Of a stretch of DNA of 64,000 bases, positions 49,840-59,308 are shown in pieces (position 1 is the stretch's first letter; each line of letters begins with the position of its first letter). Location: contig NZ_JALNMJ010000002.1 in assembly GCF_023156505.1 (NCBI RefSeq), positions 268,392 to 332,391 of the forward strand, in the 5' to 3' direction. The position numbers were made by a program, and so were the translations under genes. Source of the stretch: Roseibium sediminicola. Its GTDB lineage: Bacteria; Pseudomonadota; Alphaproteobacteria; Rhizobiales; Stappiaceae. The notes beneath the pieces were generated by a model. That model saw only the letters and a program-made list of their open reading frames with translations. It searched no databases and was not told the DNA's origin.

Positions 49840-51705
49840 TTATTGGGCCGCAGCTGACCACCAAGTGTCATATTCATGGCCATAGAGAGAATCCTGCTGC
49901 GGGGGGGCAACCGTCTTCCAATACGCGACCCAGTCATCCGATACATGATAAAGCGGTACGGCATAGGCGCCTGAAATCAGCACCCGGTCAAAGGCCCGCA
50001 CGGCATCGACGAAATGCTCGTGGCTGCGCGCGGCGACAATCGCATCGATCATGGCGTCAATGGCCGGTTCCTTGGCACCGACAAAATTGAAAGAGCCTTC
50101 GGCATCGGCGGCCTTGGACGACCAGCGTCCGTATTGTTCCGCGCCAGGAGAAAGGGAGGCGTACCAGGTGTTGAACACCATATCGAAATCCCGCCGTGTC
50201 CGCCGGTCCTCGAACTGGGACGGGTCGACACTGCGCACACTGGCCTCGACACCGAGCAGCTCCAGGGTCTTGATATAGGCTAGGGCAAGCTTTTCCTCGT
50301 CCTCGTTCTTTGCCAGGATTTCAAAGGCCAGCGGCTTGCCGGTTTCCTTGTGAACCAGCTTGCGGTCCTGCAGGCCGTAGCCGGCGGAGGCGAAGACATT
50401 CAGGGCTTCGCGCAGCACCTTGCGATCCTGTCCGGAACCATCCGCATCGGCCGGACGCCAAGTGCCGTCCATGACCTCGGGATCGACCGCATCCGGGAAG
50501 GGCGCCAGAAGCTCTTTTTCGCGCGCGCTGGCCGGATGACCGATCGACGACAGATCCGAATTGTCCCAATAGCCGGCCGTTCTGGTGTAAAGGCCGTAAT
50601 AGAGATTGTCGTTCACCCATTTGAAATCGAACAGCATCCGCAGAGCCTTGCGCACGTTGCGGTCAGAGAACTGGTCCCGGCGCGTGTTGAAGGCAATGCC
50701 CTGCATGGCCGCGGGAATACCGAGCGGGATAGACCGCTGGACAACATCGCCCTTCTGGGCGGCCGGAAAATCGAACCCTTTGGACCATCGCGCGGGATCG
50801 CGGAACTGCAGCGCGTTTACGAGCCCTTTCTTGAAGGCCTCCTGGAGCGTTGTTTCATCACGGAAATACTCGACCCGGATCTCGTCAAAATTGTCGAAAC
50901 CCGCCTTCACCGGCAGATCCTTGGCCCAATAGTCCGGGTTCTTTTCATAGACCACCAGGCGGCCTGGCTCGATGGTCTTGAATGTATAGGGACCGGAGCC
51001 GAGCGGAGGCGTCAGCGTCGACTTGTCGAAGGTGTCGAAATCGGTGTTCGCCTTCGAATAGATCGGTGCCAGCCCGATCAGAAGCGGCAATTCCCTGTTG
51101 TCGCCGTTTTCAAAAACCAGTTTCAGGCGGTTGGGCGCCGTGATTTCCTTTTCCTTGATGGCAGCGTACCAGTTGCGATAGGGCGGGCGACCCTTCGCCT
51201 CGATGGTTTCCAGGGAAAAGATCACGTCTTCGACGGTCACCGGCGAGCCGTCCGAGAATTTGGCTTCGGGGTTGAGTTCGAATTCGATCCATTCCCGGCT
51301 GTCGGGCATACGCACCTTGTGTGCCAGAAGGCCGTAAAGGGAAAACGGTTCCGCGTAGGAACGCACCAGCAGACTTTCCAGGATATTGGTGCCGAACTCC
51401 CGCTCGCGCATGCCGCGCGCCGAGGTCCAGCCGCCCTGGACAATATGCTGGTTGAGGCTGTCGAAGGTGCCCTGGACGCCAAGTGTTATGGTCCCGCCCT
51501 TGGGCGCATCCGGATTGACATAGGGAAATGGCTGGCCCGGCTCAAGGGCCGGTTTGCCGTGCATTGATATGGCATGTGACCAGGGAACGCTTTCGTCCTG
51601 CGCCTGGGCGGCGGGAAATCCGGCCAGGAAAGACATCAGGACAGCGCCCGTCACAAGCCTTCCGGCGCGCTTGAAAAAAGGTTCGATCACAAGAGCACTA
51701 CGCAT
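49840..51705 (-). CDS. Extracellular solute-binding protein family 5, YejA-like
   Basis: A 621-residue SBP_bac_5 protein. A signal peptide (about residues 1-35, ending FPAAQAQD) precedes WSHAISMHGKPAL, FPYVNPDAPKGGTI and FDSLNQHIV, which identify the YejA-like group (peptide or microcin C uptake). ATG 51705 is preferred, with AGGCGG upstream; a GTG two codons earlier is in frame. No permease or ATPase genes are near, so it is an orphan binding protein. It is first of a three-gene leftward operon. Confidence 0.88.
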   Translation of the reverse strand: MRSALVIEPFFKRAGRLVTGAVLMSFLAGFPAAQAQDESVPWSHAISMHGKPALEPGQPFPYVNPDAPKGGTITLGVQGTFDSLNQHIVQGGWTSARGMREREFGTNILESLLVRSYAEPFSLYGLLAHKVRMPDSREWIEFELNPEAKFSDGSPVTVEDVIFSLETIEAKGRPPYRNWYAAIKEKEITAPNRLKLVFENGDNRELPLLIGLAPIYSKANTDFDTFDKSTLTPPLGSGPYTFKTIEPGRLVVYEKNPDYWAKDLPVKAGFDNFDEIRVEYFRDETTLQEAFKKGLVNALQFRDPARWSKGFDFPAAQKGDVVQRSIPLGIPAAMQGIAFNTRRDQFSDRNVRKALRMLFDFKWVNDNLYYGLYTRTAGYWDNSDLSSIGHPASAREKELLAPFPDAVDPEVMDGTWRPADADGSGQDRKVLREALNVFASAGYGLQDRKLVHKETGKPLAFEILAKNEDEEKLALAYIKTLELLGVEASVRSVDPSQFEDRRTRRDFDMVFNTWYASLSPGAEQYGRWSSKAADAEGSFNFVGAKEPAIDAMIDAIVAARSHEHFVDAVRAFDRVLISGAYAVPLYHVSDDWVAYWKTVAPPQQDSLYGHEYDTWWSAAAQ

Positions 51706-51970
51706 AACCACCGCCTGAGATTCTGTTGATTCTCGCCCGTCAGGGTATCACAGGGTTAACGTAAACGCCCCCGGCGCAAGCAACTATCGGCAAGATATTC
51801 AGATTTGAATTCAACCTGTGTCCGGCGTTGCAAATCGGCCACCCTCTTGCCCAAATTAAGTGTCTTACCATGGTTTGACGGATTGATTGTTCCAACGGGC
51901 CTTGCGGTTGATACCGGAATGCCGCAGAACAACGCGAAAGTTTAATACACGCACGATTGAGGACGTTTCG

Positions 51971-52582
51971 ATGAAGAGTGTTTTGAAAAGAGGATTGTTC
52001 GGATGCGCAGTCGGTGCATTCGTTGGTCTATCTTCTTTTGCAGGTGCTCCCGCAATCGCCCAAGAAGAAAAAAGCCCTTGGACGAAGGCGTGTAACACCA
52101 ATCAGAAGACGCAGAAGGAAGTCTGCTTCATTTCGATCGAGTTGCGCACCAATACCGGCCAGTTCCTGAGCAACATCGCCATTCAGGAAACGGAAGGCGA
52201 GGCACGCAAGAAGCTGTTGGTCGCCACGCCGACCGGTGTTCTGATCCAGCCGGGTGTGCGCATTCAGATCGACGACGGCAAGCCGATCCAGGGCAAATAC
52301 AGCATTTGCGCCCCGAATGCCTGTTATGCCGAGCTGGCCATTGATGACTCGTTCATCAACACCATGAAGCAGGGCGGCGAAATGATCGTCGCGCCGTACA
52401 ACCAGCAAGCCAAGGAAATCGTCTTCAAGATGACCCTGATCGGCTTCACCAAGGTTTATGACGGCGAGCCGATGAACCTGGCCGAGCTGCAGAAGCGCCA
52501 GGAAGAGCTGCAGAGCGAACTTCAGAAGCGCGCCGATGAGGCCCGCCAGAAGCTGATCGACGCGCAGAACCAAAGCCAGTAA
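51971..52582 (+). CDS. Invasion-associated locus B (IalB) family protein
   Basis: A 203-residue protein. A signal peptide (residues 1-30, ending APAIAQEE) is followed by the IalB domain: WTKACNTNQKTQKEVCF, ATPTGVLIQPGVRIQID and CAPNACYAEL. A charged helical tail (LQKRQEELQSELQKRADEAR) suggests a coiled coil. The family, first seen in Bartonella, is periplasmic or outer-membrane linked and widespread in Rhizobiales. GAGGAC precedes ATG 51971, and a strong terminator follows. Confidence 0.87.
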   Translation: MKSVLKRGLFGCAVGAFVGLSSFAGAPAIAQEEKSPWTKACNTNQKTQKEVCFISIELRTNTGQFLSNIAIQETEGEARKKLLVATPTGVLIQPGVRIQIDDGKPIQGKYSICAPNACYAELAIDDSFINTMKQGGEMIVAPYNQQAKEIVFKMTLIGFTKVYDGEPMNLAELQKRQEELQSELQKRADEARQKLIDAQNQSQ

Positions 52583-52600
52583 GCGTTCAAGTGAATAAGC

Positions 52601-52631
52601 AAAAAGGCCGGATCCGAGATCCGGCCTTTTT
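52601..52631. terminator. Bidirectional terminator between ialB-like and hspQ
   Basis: A 14-bp perfect stem (AAAAAGGCCGGATC and its complement) with a 3-base loop. A-run and T-run flanks make it functional in both directions for the convergent genes. Confidence 0.9.
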
Positions 52632-52655
52632 CATTTGAAGCTTGAAAAAGAAACG

Positions 52656-52979
52656 TCAGTGAATTTCGACACTGCGCGGCACATACGAGCCGTCTGTCTG
52701 TTCCTCGAAGATCTCTTCGACCTGCGGATGCCGGACCGGTTCACCGGTCATGTCCGGCTCGAGATTCTGCTCGCTGACATAGGCAACATATTCAGTTTCC
52801 TCGTTTTCCGCGAGGAGATGGTAGAACGGCTGGTCGCGCAGCGGACGCACATCCTCGGGGATCGCGTTCCACCACTCTTCCGTGTTGCTGAAGGTCGGAT
52901 CGACATCGAAGATCACGCCCCGGAAGGGGTAGATACGGTGCCGGACGACCTGACCAATTCTGAATTTTGCCGTACGCAT
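52656..52979 (-). CDS. hspQ: Heat shock protein HspQ (hemimethylated DNA-binding YccV-like)
   Basis: A 107-residue YccV/HspQ protein. It has FRIGQVVRHRIYPFRGVIFD near the start, WWNAIPEDVRPLRDQPFYHL and YVAYVSEQNLEPD. ATG 52979 gives the usual N-terminus; a longer in-frame start is not supported. The family promotes degradation of certain proteins through Lon and was earlier described as binding hemimethylated oriC. Confidence 0.9.
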   Translation of the reverse strand: MRTAKFRIGQVVRHRIYPFRGVIFDVDPTFSNTEEWWNAIPEDVRPLRDQPFYHLLAENEETEYVAYVSEQNLEPDMTGEPVRHPQVEEIFEEQTDGSYVPRSVEIH

Positions 52980-53081
52980 GGTTCTTCGTCCGCTTAGTGC
53001 ATGCAATGCCGGGATACCGTTTTGGCGGCCTGCTTGCAAGCGTTGTAACATTAAACCTTAGCGCTGGAGCCTTGCGAATTT

Positions 53082-54122
53082 CTAAAGACCGTAGACGGCG
53101 GCCAGCTCTCTGTCCTTGGATGCAACGAGTTTCGCCAGATCCACAATCACCTTGGCCTGCTTCCAGGTTGCATCGTCCTGCATCTTGCCGTCGATCATGA
53201 CCGCACCCGTGCCGTCCGGCATGGCCTCCAGGATCCGTTTGGCGAAAGCAACTTCCTGCGGATCGGGCGAAAACACCTTCTTGGCGATGTCGATCTGGGT
53301 CGGATGCAGCGACCAGGCGCCCAGGCAGCCCATGAGGAACGCGTTGCGGAACTGGCTTTCACATGCGGCCATGTCGGAAAAATCGCCGAAGGGACCGTAA
53401 AACGGTTTCAGGCCATAGGAGAGGCACGCATCGACCATCTTGCCGACGGTGTAATGCCAGAGATCCTGCTGGTAGGCGGTGCGTGCACCGTCTTGCGCAC
53501 CGTCGGAGAGGACCGCGTAATCGGGATGACCGCCGCCGACACGGGTGGTTTTCATGCCGCGGGAGGCCGCCAGATCCGCCGGTCCGAGGCTCATGCCGTG
53601 CATGCGGGGGCTGGCGGCAGCGATTTCCTCGACATTCTTGACACCTTCCGCCGTCTCGAGGATGGCGTGGATCATGATCGGCTTGGTGAGGCCCGCCTTG
53701 GCTTCGAGCTGTGCCAGCAGCTGATCCAGGTAGTGGATGTCCCAGGCACCCTCGACCTTGGGCAGCATGACGACGTCGAGCTTGTCACCCACCGCCGGTA
53801 CGATCTCCATCAGGTCGTCCAGGAACCAGGGGCTGTTCAGGCAGTTCACCCGGGTCCAGAGGCCCGTCGCACCGAACTCATTGTCCTGCGCCATCTGGAT
53901 GAAACCTCTGCGCGCGTCGGTCTTGGCGTCGGCGGGAATCGCGTCCTCCAGGTTGCCGAGCACAACATCGACCTTGCTGATCAGGTCAGGCACCTTGGCG
54001 CGCATCTTCTCCACATGCGGCGGCACGAAGTGAATCATGCGCTCCAGTGTGACCGGACGCTCCCGGAACGGGAGCGGAGCGCCAATGGCAAGCGGCTTGT
54101 AGAATGCGCTGGGGGTTTTCAT
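53082..54122 (-). CDS. HpcH/HpaI aldolase family, L-malyl-CoA/beta-methylmalyl-CoA lyase-like
   Basis: A 346-residue CitE-like lyase. The metal and CoA-binding segments are [42 protein letters not shown] and [12 protein letters not shown]. The C-terminal [17 protein letters not shown] is typical of malyl-CoA/methylmalyl-CoA lyases, which cleave malyl-CoA to acetyl-CoA and glyoxylate. ATG 54122 is chosen; a GTG six codons earlier is possible. Pathway use (ethylmalonyl-CoA or glyoxylate assimilation) cannot be decided from this window. Confidence 0.85.
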   Translation of the reverse strand: MKTPSAFYKPLAIGAPLPFRERPVTLERMIHFVPPHVEKMRAKVPDLISKVDVVLGNLEDAIPADAKTDARRGFIQMAQDNEFGATGLWTRVNCLNSPWFLDDLMEIVPAVGDKLDVVMLPKVEGAWDIHYLDQLLAQLEAKAGLTKPIMIHAILETAEGVKNVEEIAAASPRMHGMSLGPADLAASRGMKTTRVGGGHPDYAVLSDGAQDGARTAYQQDLWHYTVGKMVDACLSYGLKPFYGPFGDFSDMAACESQFRNAFLMGCLGAWSLHPTQIDIAKKVFSPDPQEVAFAKRILEAMPDGTGAVMIDGKMQDDATWKQAKVIVDLAKLVASKDRELAAVYGL

Positions 54123-54210
54123 GAAACGGCTGTCCTCCACCTTTTAAACGCATAGCTATAACGTCAATGCTGCGCTGCAACCATACCCCGAAAGGAGAAG
54201 GATCGAAAAC

Positions 54211-55188
54211 TCACTCCGAAGCGCGCGCAGCCTTGGCGGTGGCAGCGCGTCGGGCCTGTTTCTGCGCAGAGGTTTTGCCGGGAGGGGCCCACTTCTTGTG
54301 GATCCACATCCATTGTTCTGGATGCTCCCGGATCCAGCCTTCGAAAATCGCGTGGATCTCGGCGGTGGCCTTTTCAATGTCGCTGTGGCGATCGTCCGTG
54401 ACCGGTACGGAAATCGCGCGGCCCTCGATCTGGAAATGGACGCCGTTCTTGCGCACGACGCGGCCAAGCACGATCGGCACGTTACAGGCCCGGGCGAGGG
54501 AAGCGGGAACCGGATTGGCATAGGCCATGCGGCCGAAGAACGGCACCTGGATGCCGCGGGTTTCCCTGAGATCGCCCATCATGGCCACAACGCCGCCGGT
54601 TTTCAAGGTCGACAGGATCTTGCGGGCGGTCTGATGCCCCTTGGAGAGAAGGCCGCCTTTATAAAGGTCCTTGCGCAGATCCCGGAGGGCTTTGTCGGCC
54701 TCCGGATTGCGCAGCGCCTGGTATACTCCGGTGATCTCAAGCCCCTGACAGACAGCCGGCTGCACGCACAGTTCCCAATTCGCGCTGTGGAACGAAACGA
54801 ACAGGCATGCCTGCGTACCGTTGAGGACGTTTTCGGTGATCTCGTCTGCGATAGCCTCGAAGCGGTAGTCCTGCTTGAGCAGACGGTCGATGTGAAAGGT
54901 CTCCGCGGCCACGCGGCCGAGATTTTCCCACATGCCGCGCACGATCCGCTCGCGCTCGTTTTCCGCCATGTCCGGAAAGGCTTTTTCGAGATGTTTCAGG
55001 GCCCGTTTGTGGCGTGCATTCAAAGGCGCCAACCGGCGCCAGGACGCGCCCATGACGGCGGACGCGATATCGACCGGGATCAACCGGAACAGCCAGATCG
55101 CGGCATTGAGCGCGAGACCTTCCACGACATTCTGGGCGGCGATCAGTTTCGGATGTTTGCGCTGTCTCTTTTTCCGGGACATTTGCAA
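54211..55188 (-). CDS. Lipid A lauroyl/lysophospholipid acyltransferase (LpxL-like)
   Basis: A 325-residue member of the LpxL/HtrB family. A membrane-anchoring N-terminus is followed by the catalytic motif FHSANWELC near residue 133. GDLRETRGIQVPFFGR and PIVLGRVVRK come further on, and the end is a basic, Lys/Arg/Ala-rich tail. It adds a secondary acyl chain to lipid A or a related glycolipid. The true acyl donor is not decidable. Confidence 0.86.
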   Translation of the reverse strand: MQMSRKKRQRKHPKLIAAQNVVEGLALNAAIWLFRLIPVDIASAVMGASWRRLAPLNARHKRALKHLEKAFPDMAENERERIVRGMWENLGRVAAETFHIDRLLKQDYRFEAIADEITENVLNGTQACLFVSFHSANWELCVQPAVCQGLEITGVYQALRNPEADKALRDLRKDLYKGGLLSKGHQTARKILSTLKTGGVVAMMGDLRETRGIQVPFFGRMAYANPVPASLARACNVPIVLGRVVRKNGVHFQIEGRAISVPVTDDRHSDIEKATAEIHAIFEGWIREHPEQWMWIHKKWAPPGKTSAQKQARRAATAKAARASE

Positions 55189-55400
55189 CGAATACTCTCA
55201 CGTTTTGCCGCGACGAAAGGGAATTCCGTGCATAACAGCCTGTTTCGGCCCTTGCGGTGCGGCCCCAGACCTGATTGGTATGCGGGTCACCGGTGCAGAC
55301 TGAAAGGTCACGCGTCCTTATCCAAGCCAGGCGCAAGATGCAAGCGTCAACACCCACCCGAATGAAAACCCGAGCATAGCCAAACAACCCTGGAAGTCGA

Positions 55401-56345
55401 ATGCAGGACGTCATCACACTGGCCCTCCCGTTTTTCGGGCTGATCCTGTTGGGTTTTGCCGCCGGAAAACTCCGCAACCTGCCGGAAGCCGGTCTGAGCT
55501 GGATGAATTTTTTTGTGGTCTATCTGGCCTTGCCGGCGTTGTTTTTCCGGCTTCTGTCTGAGACCCCGTTCGAGCAGCTGGCCAATGTATCCTTCGTCGC
55601 CGCAACGACCTTTACCACCTATATCGTCTTTGCGATTTCCTTCTGCATCGGCGTAATCGCGACGCGCGGAAATATCGGTGAAAGCACAATCCTCGGCATT
55701 GCCGGCGCCTATTCCAATGTCGGCTACATGGGCCCCGGTCTGACACTTGCCGTTCTGGGGGAACAGGCGACGGTTCCAACCGCGCTGATCCTTGCCTTCG
55801 ACAATGCGCTGATGTTCATTCTGGCGCCGCTGTTAATGGCTCTTGCCGGTTCGGACGATGACAACATCCTCGGCACGTTGAAGCAGATCGGGATCAGGAT
55901 TTTCACCCATCCTTTCATTCTGGCAACGATTGCAGGCGTTCTGGCGGCCGCGCTTGAGTTTCAGCCACCCAAGGCGATCAACACGATGCTGCTTTATCTC
56001 AGCAACGCGGCCGCGCCTTGCGCACTGTTCGCCATGGGCGTCAACATCGCGCTCCGGCCGCTTGGCCGCGTCCCGCTGGAACTGCCGCTGGTGCTGTCGA
56101 TCAAACTCGTGGTGCACCCGGTGCTGGTGTTTCTGCTCCTGAGTTGGCTCGGAGGTTTCGAGCCGCTCTGGGTCGCGACGGCCGTGCTGATGTCCTGCCT
56201 GCCACCGGCGACCAATGTCTTTGTGATCGCCCAGCAATACGGCACCTATGTCCAACGGGCCTCGAGCTTCGTGCTGATCGGGACGGCCGTGTCCATTGTC
56301 ACGGTCACAGGCTTCATTTGGGCCCTGACGAGCGGGTTTCTGTAA
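55401..56345 (+). CDS. AEC family transporter (auxin efflux carrier-like permease)
   Basis: A 314-residue integral membrane protein with about ten membrane segments. Typical AEC features are LPFFGLILLGFAAGKL at the N-terminus, GAYSNVGYMGPGL, and MSCLPPATNVFVIAQQYG. Bacterial members transport malate, malonate or other organic anions, and the substrate here is unknown. It starts about 210 bases from the divergent acyltransferase gene. Confidence 0.87.
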   Translation: MQDVITLALPFFGLILLGFAAGKLRNLPEAGLSWMNFFVVYLALPALFFRLLSETPFEQLANVSFVAATTFTTYIVFAISFCIGVIATRGNIGESTILGIAGAYSNVGYMGPGLTLAVLGEQATVPTALILAFDNALMFILAPLLMALAGSDDDNILGTLKQIGIRIFTHPFILATIAGVLAAALEFQPPKAINTMLLYLSNAAAPCALFAMGVNIALRPLGRVPLELPLVLSIKLVVHPVLVFLLLSWLGGFEPLWVATAVLMSCLPPATNVFVIAQQYGTYVQRASSFVLIGTAVSIVTVTGFIWALTSGFL

Positions 56346-56360
56346 GACAGGAGTTTGGCT

Positions 56361-56777
56361 GTGAAAGACAATCCAGACGTTCTGGCGCTGTTGGATGGCT
56401 ATCCGGAAGATCTGCGCATAGTCTTGCTGAAAATCCGGTCGCTGATCCTGGAGATCGCGTCTGAGAACGACGCGGTCGGCACGTTGCAAGAGACGCTCAA
56501 ATGGGGCCAGCCGAGCTATCTCACCGTCAAACCGAAGACCGGAACCACGATCCGTATTGACAGGGATACTTCGGCTACGGGCGATGTCGCGCTTTATGTC
56601 AATTGCCAGTCGTCGCTGGTCTCCGACTGGCGCGGCATGTTTCCGGATATCACCTTCGGTGGCGACCGCAGCGTTCATTTCCGGCTGGATAAACCGCTGC
56701 CCGAACCGGAACTGCGCCAGATGATCACCATGGCGCTGACCTACCATTCAAGAAAGCGGAGCTCTGTTAGGAGTTGA
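56361..56777 (+). CDS. DUF1801 family protein
   Basis: A 138-residue protein of the YdhG/DUF1801 fold. It has ETLKWGQPSYLTVKPKTGTT near residue 45 and FRLDKPLPEPELRQMITMAL near the end. GTG 56361 has AGGAG 7 bases upstream, better placed than the in-frame TTG two codons earlier. The family is linked loosely to iron and intracellular trafficking, with no firm function. It overlaps the convergent UbiH-like gene by 11 bases. Confidence 0.8.
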   Translation: MKDNPDVLALLDGYPEDLRIVLLKIRSLILEIASENDAVGTLQETLKWGQPSYLTVKPKTGTTIRIDRDTSATGDVALYVNCQSSLVSDWRGMFPDITFGGDRSVHFRLDKPLPEPELRQMITMALTYHSRKRSSVRS

Positions 56778-57996
56778 CTGGCGGGCGGCCTGCCGGACGG
56801 CCGGGCCGGAACGAACTGCCCGGCGTCATGCCTTCGTGCATCAGCAATCGGCGCAAGGGGCCGAACTTCCCGGCCAGATAAAGTCCGGTGCTGCGAGCCG
56901 CCTGGACCGGCAGGAACGAGGTCAGCAACGACCTGTTCAGAAGATCGACCGCGTTGGTTCTCGTCTTGATATCGCCGCGCCGTTTGGCCTCGTAGGCGGA
57001 GAGCACCGCGGTCGAGCCGGGATCCGCCTGTCTCACACGTGCTGAAAGCAAGATGTCGCGCAGGTCCAGAATATCGCGCAGGGACAGGTTCAGGCCCTGG
57101 GCGCCGATCGGCGGAAAGACATGAGCGGTTTCGCCGATCAGCGCCAGGCGTTCGCCAGTCAGGGTCTTTGCATTCATGCCCGAGAGTGGAAAACTCTGCG
57201 GCTTGGAGGCCAGTTTGAACGCCCCGACAATGGAATGGGAACGCCGCTCCAGCTCCCGTTCAAGCTGCTCCTGTTTCATCGCCAGCAGTTTGGCCGCGCC
57301 GTCTTCGGTTTCGACACAGACCAGCGCGGATTGGCGGCCGGGCAGGGGAACCAGCGTGAACGGACCTGTGGCGGTATGGAATTCCGTCGAGACGTGTTGA
57401 TGGGGCAGGCGATGCTCCAGATTGAGCACGACAGCCACCTGGGGATAGGACCAGCGCTTGACGTCAATACCGGCTGTTTCCCGCAGGAACGAATTGCGGC
57501 CGTCGGCCGCAACCGCGAGCCGGGCGGAGACAGACTGTCCGTCCCGGGTGGTCAAACGGGCACAACTTCCGTCGAAACATGCGGCTTCAACGCTCTCGCC
57601 AACGATTGTCAGGTTTTCCTGCTTGTCGCAAAAAATCTCAAGAACTGCATTTAGGTTTGAGTTCAAGATATTGAAACCAAACTCTTCCATTCCAAGTTCC
57701 GAACTGTCGAATGTGACTTCCGGTGCCCGTAACAGGCGGCCGGTTCCGTCGATCATGCGCATTTTCTTCAGGGGAGCGGCAGTTGCCTCGATCTCGGCCC
57801 AGATACCGATGTCGCGCAAAAGGTCGATCGATTGCTGCCATAGCGCCGTGGTCCGCCCATCCGGTTTGGCCGACGGCGGCGCGAACAGGGCGCAGCTAAA
57901 TCCCGCCTGCGCCAGGGTGAGGGCGGCGATCCGCCCCGATGGTCCGCCACCGACAACGGCAATATCGAAGATGTCCGGCTGATTTGTCTGCGCCAT
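56767..57996 (-). CDS. UbiH/Coq6 family FAD-dependent monooxygenase
   Basis: A 409-residue flavoprotein. The dinucleotide motif VVGGGPSGRIAALTLAQAG is at residues 14-32 and VAADGRNSFLRE lies in the middle. The second FAD motif reads LIGETAHVFPPIGAQGLN. This is the ubiquinone-hydroxylase group. ATG 57996 gives the standard N-terminus, although the frame stays open to 58176. It probably hydroxylates the ubiquinone ring; which position is not decidable. Confidence 0.86.
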   Translation of the reverse strand: MAQTNQPDIFDIAVVGGGPSGRIAALTLAQAGFSCALFAPPSAKPDGRTTALWQQSIDLLRDIGIWAEIEATAAPLKKMRMIDGTGRLLRAPEVTFDSSELGMEEFGFNILNSNLNAVLEIFCDKQENLTIVGESVEAACFDGSCARLTTRDGQSVSARLAVAADGRNSFLRETAGIDVKRWSYPQVAVVLNLEHRLPHQHVSTEFHTATGPFTLVPLPGRQSALVCVETEDGAAKLLAMKQEQLERELERRSHSIVGAFKLASKPQSFPLSGMNAKTLTGERLALIGETAHVFPPIGAQGLNLSLRDILDLRDILLSARVRQADPGSTAVLSAYEAKRRGDIKTRTNAVDLLNRSLLTSFLPVQAARSTGLYLAGKFGPLRRLLMHEGMTPGSSFRPGRPAGRPPVNS

Positions 57997-58208
57997 GGGC
58001 TCGTCCATTTGTCGCGTTGGTTTCGCACAATGTGCGCCTTCCACCACAGAAAGCAACGGGACCAAAACACGCAGGCCCTGACTTTTCACATGTTTGCAAT
58101 TGCCCGGTTCTGTATGAGAAAGATCAATGGCCTCCATGGACACCCCGTTTATGGTTCCGTGAAGGCTGGTCACCATGTTATTCGGCCGGCACCCGGAACA
58201 AGGCCCAG

Positions 58209-59135
58209 ATGAGCAATCTTTCTTCCTTCAAGGATAACGGCGCCACCACCGATGGCGCGGGGCGAGGCTGGCCGGTCGTGCTTGGGCTGGTCTTGCTGCT
58301 CAGTCTCGCTGGCTGGACTTATCTTGTGGCCATGGTCGCCGACATGGTTCCTGTCATGAATATGAGCGAAGCCGGACCGGGCATGGCGATCTTCAACAGG
58401 TTCAACCTGTTCGCGGGCCTGCCTGCCGAGGCAAGGGCCGCTCTGGCCGCGCTGTGTCTGCCTGCGGGCGCGACCTTCGGCATGCCGGGCGCGGAAGCGG
58501 GCGCCTTGGATCTCCTCAAGATCTTTTTGATGTGGGCCATGATGGCGCTTGCCATGATGCTGCCCACCGCGCTGCCGATGCTCCGGCGCTACGCTTCGGA
58601 GCTGGCCAGCCAGGGGGCTTCGGCCCCGACGGGTCGACTGGCCGGGATGGCCGCAGCACTCGGCTATCTGTCCGTCTGGCTCGGCTATGCCCTGCTGGCC
58701 ACACTGGCGCAGTGGCTGCTGTCGCGCGCGGGAGCGCTGACGGATATGATGGCGCCGGCCAGCCTGGCGTTGACCACCTCGGTCCTGTTCGCCGCCGGTC
58801 TTTACCAGTTCACGCCGGCAAAACAGGCTTGCCTGGCCAGATGCTGGTATCCCCGGTGGGCGTTTGCGGGCGGATCCGTGCAACCGGGAGCAGTCAGCGG
58901 CTTTCGGGAGGGGATCGTCCAGGGATGGGCCTGTATCGGCTGCTGCTGGGCGGTGATGACGTTGATGTTCGCGGTCGGGCTGATGAACATTCTCTGGATA
59001 GCGCTTTTGGGCGGCGTGATGGCCGTCGAGAAAACCTTTCCAAACCGCCACTTGCCCTACGCAATTGGCGCAGTCTTGCTGACTTGGGCAGGCTTCCTGG
59101 TTTACCTGATCCTGAACGGTCGTTTGTCAGCTTAA
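58209..59135 (+). CDS. DUF2182 family integral membrane protein
   Basis: A 308-residue protein with about seven membrane segments. The family pattern is LMWAMMALAMMLPTALPML with neighbouring Met-rich helices, YQFTPAKQACLARC, and GWACIGCCWAVMTLMFAVGLMN. The Met, Cys and His residues in and near the membrane suggest metal binding (the family is annotated as predicted metal-binding). AAGG stands before ATG 58209. The function is not established. Confidence 0.82.
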   Translation: MSNLSSFKDNGATTDGAGRGWPVVLGLVLLLSLAGWTYLVAMVADMVPVMNMSEAGPGMAIFNRFNLFAGLPAEARAALAALCLPAGATFGMPGAEAGALDLLKIFLMWAMMALAMMLPTALPMLRRYASELASQGASAPTGRLAGMAAALGYLSVWLGYALLATLAQWLLSRAGALTDMMAPASLALTTSVLFAAGLYQFTPAKQACLARCWYPRWAFAGGSVQPGAVSGFREGIVQGWACIGCCWAVMTLMFAVGLMNILWIALLGGVMAVEKTFPNRHLPYAIGAVLLTWAGFLVYLILNGRLSA

Positions 59136-59308
59136 AAGGCAGCGAAATCCAAACGGGACTGTTTTTTCGGTTCACACTGTCATACGATTGCAATAAAGGT
59201 CATCGTCAGCGTCTGTGTGATCGAAGGGCAAAACCACAGCCTCACGCAATGAAAGCGCTAACGACAGAACAACAATCGCGCAAAATTCTTGTGAGTGAGG
59301 GAAGCCCC

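Noticed and set aside
54298-55365. 355-codon plus-strand frame opposite the LpxL-like gene
   Set aside because: The minus strand encodes a recognisable acyltransferase; the plus frame is compositional noise.
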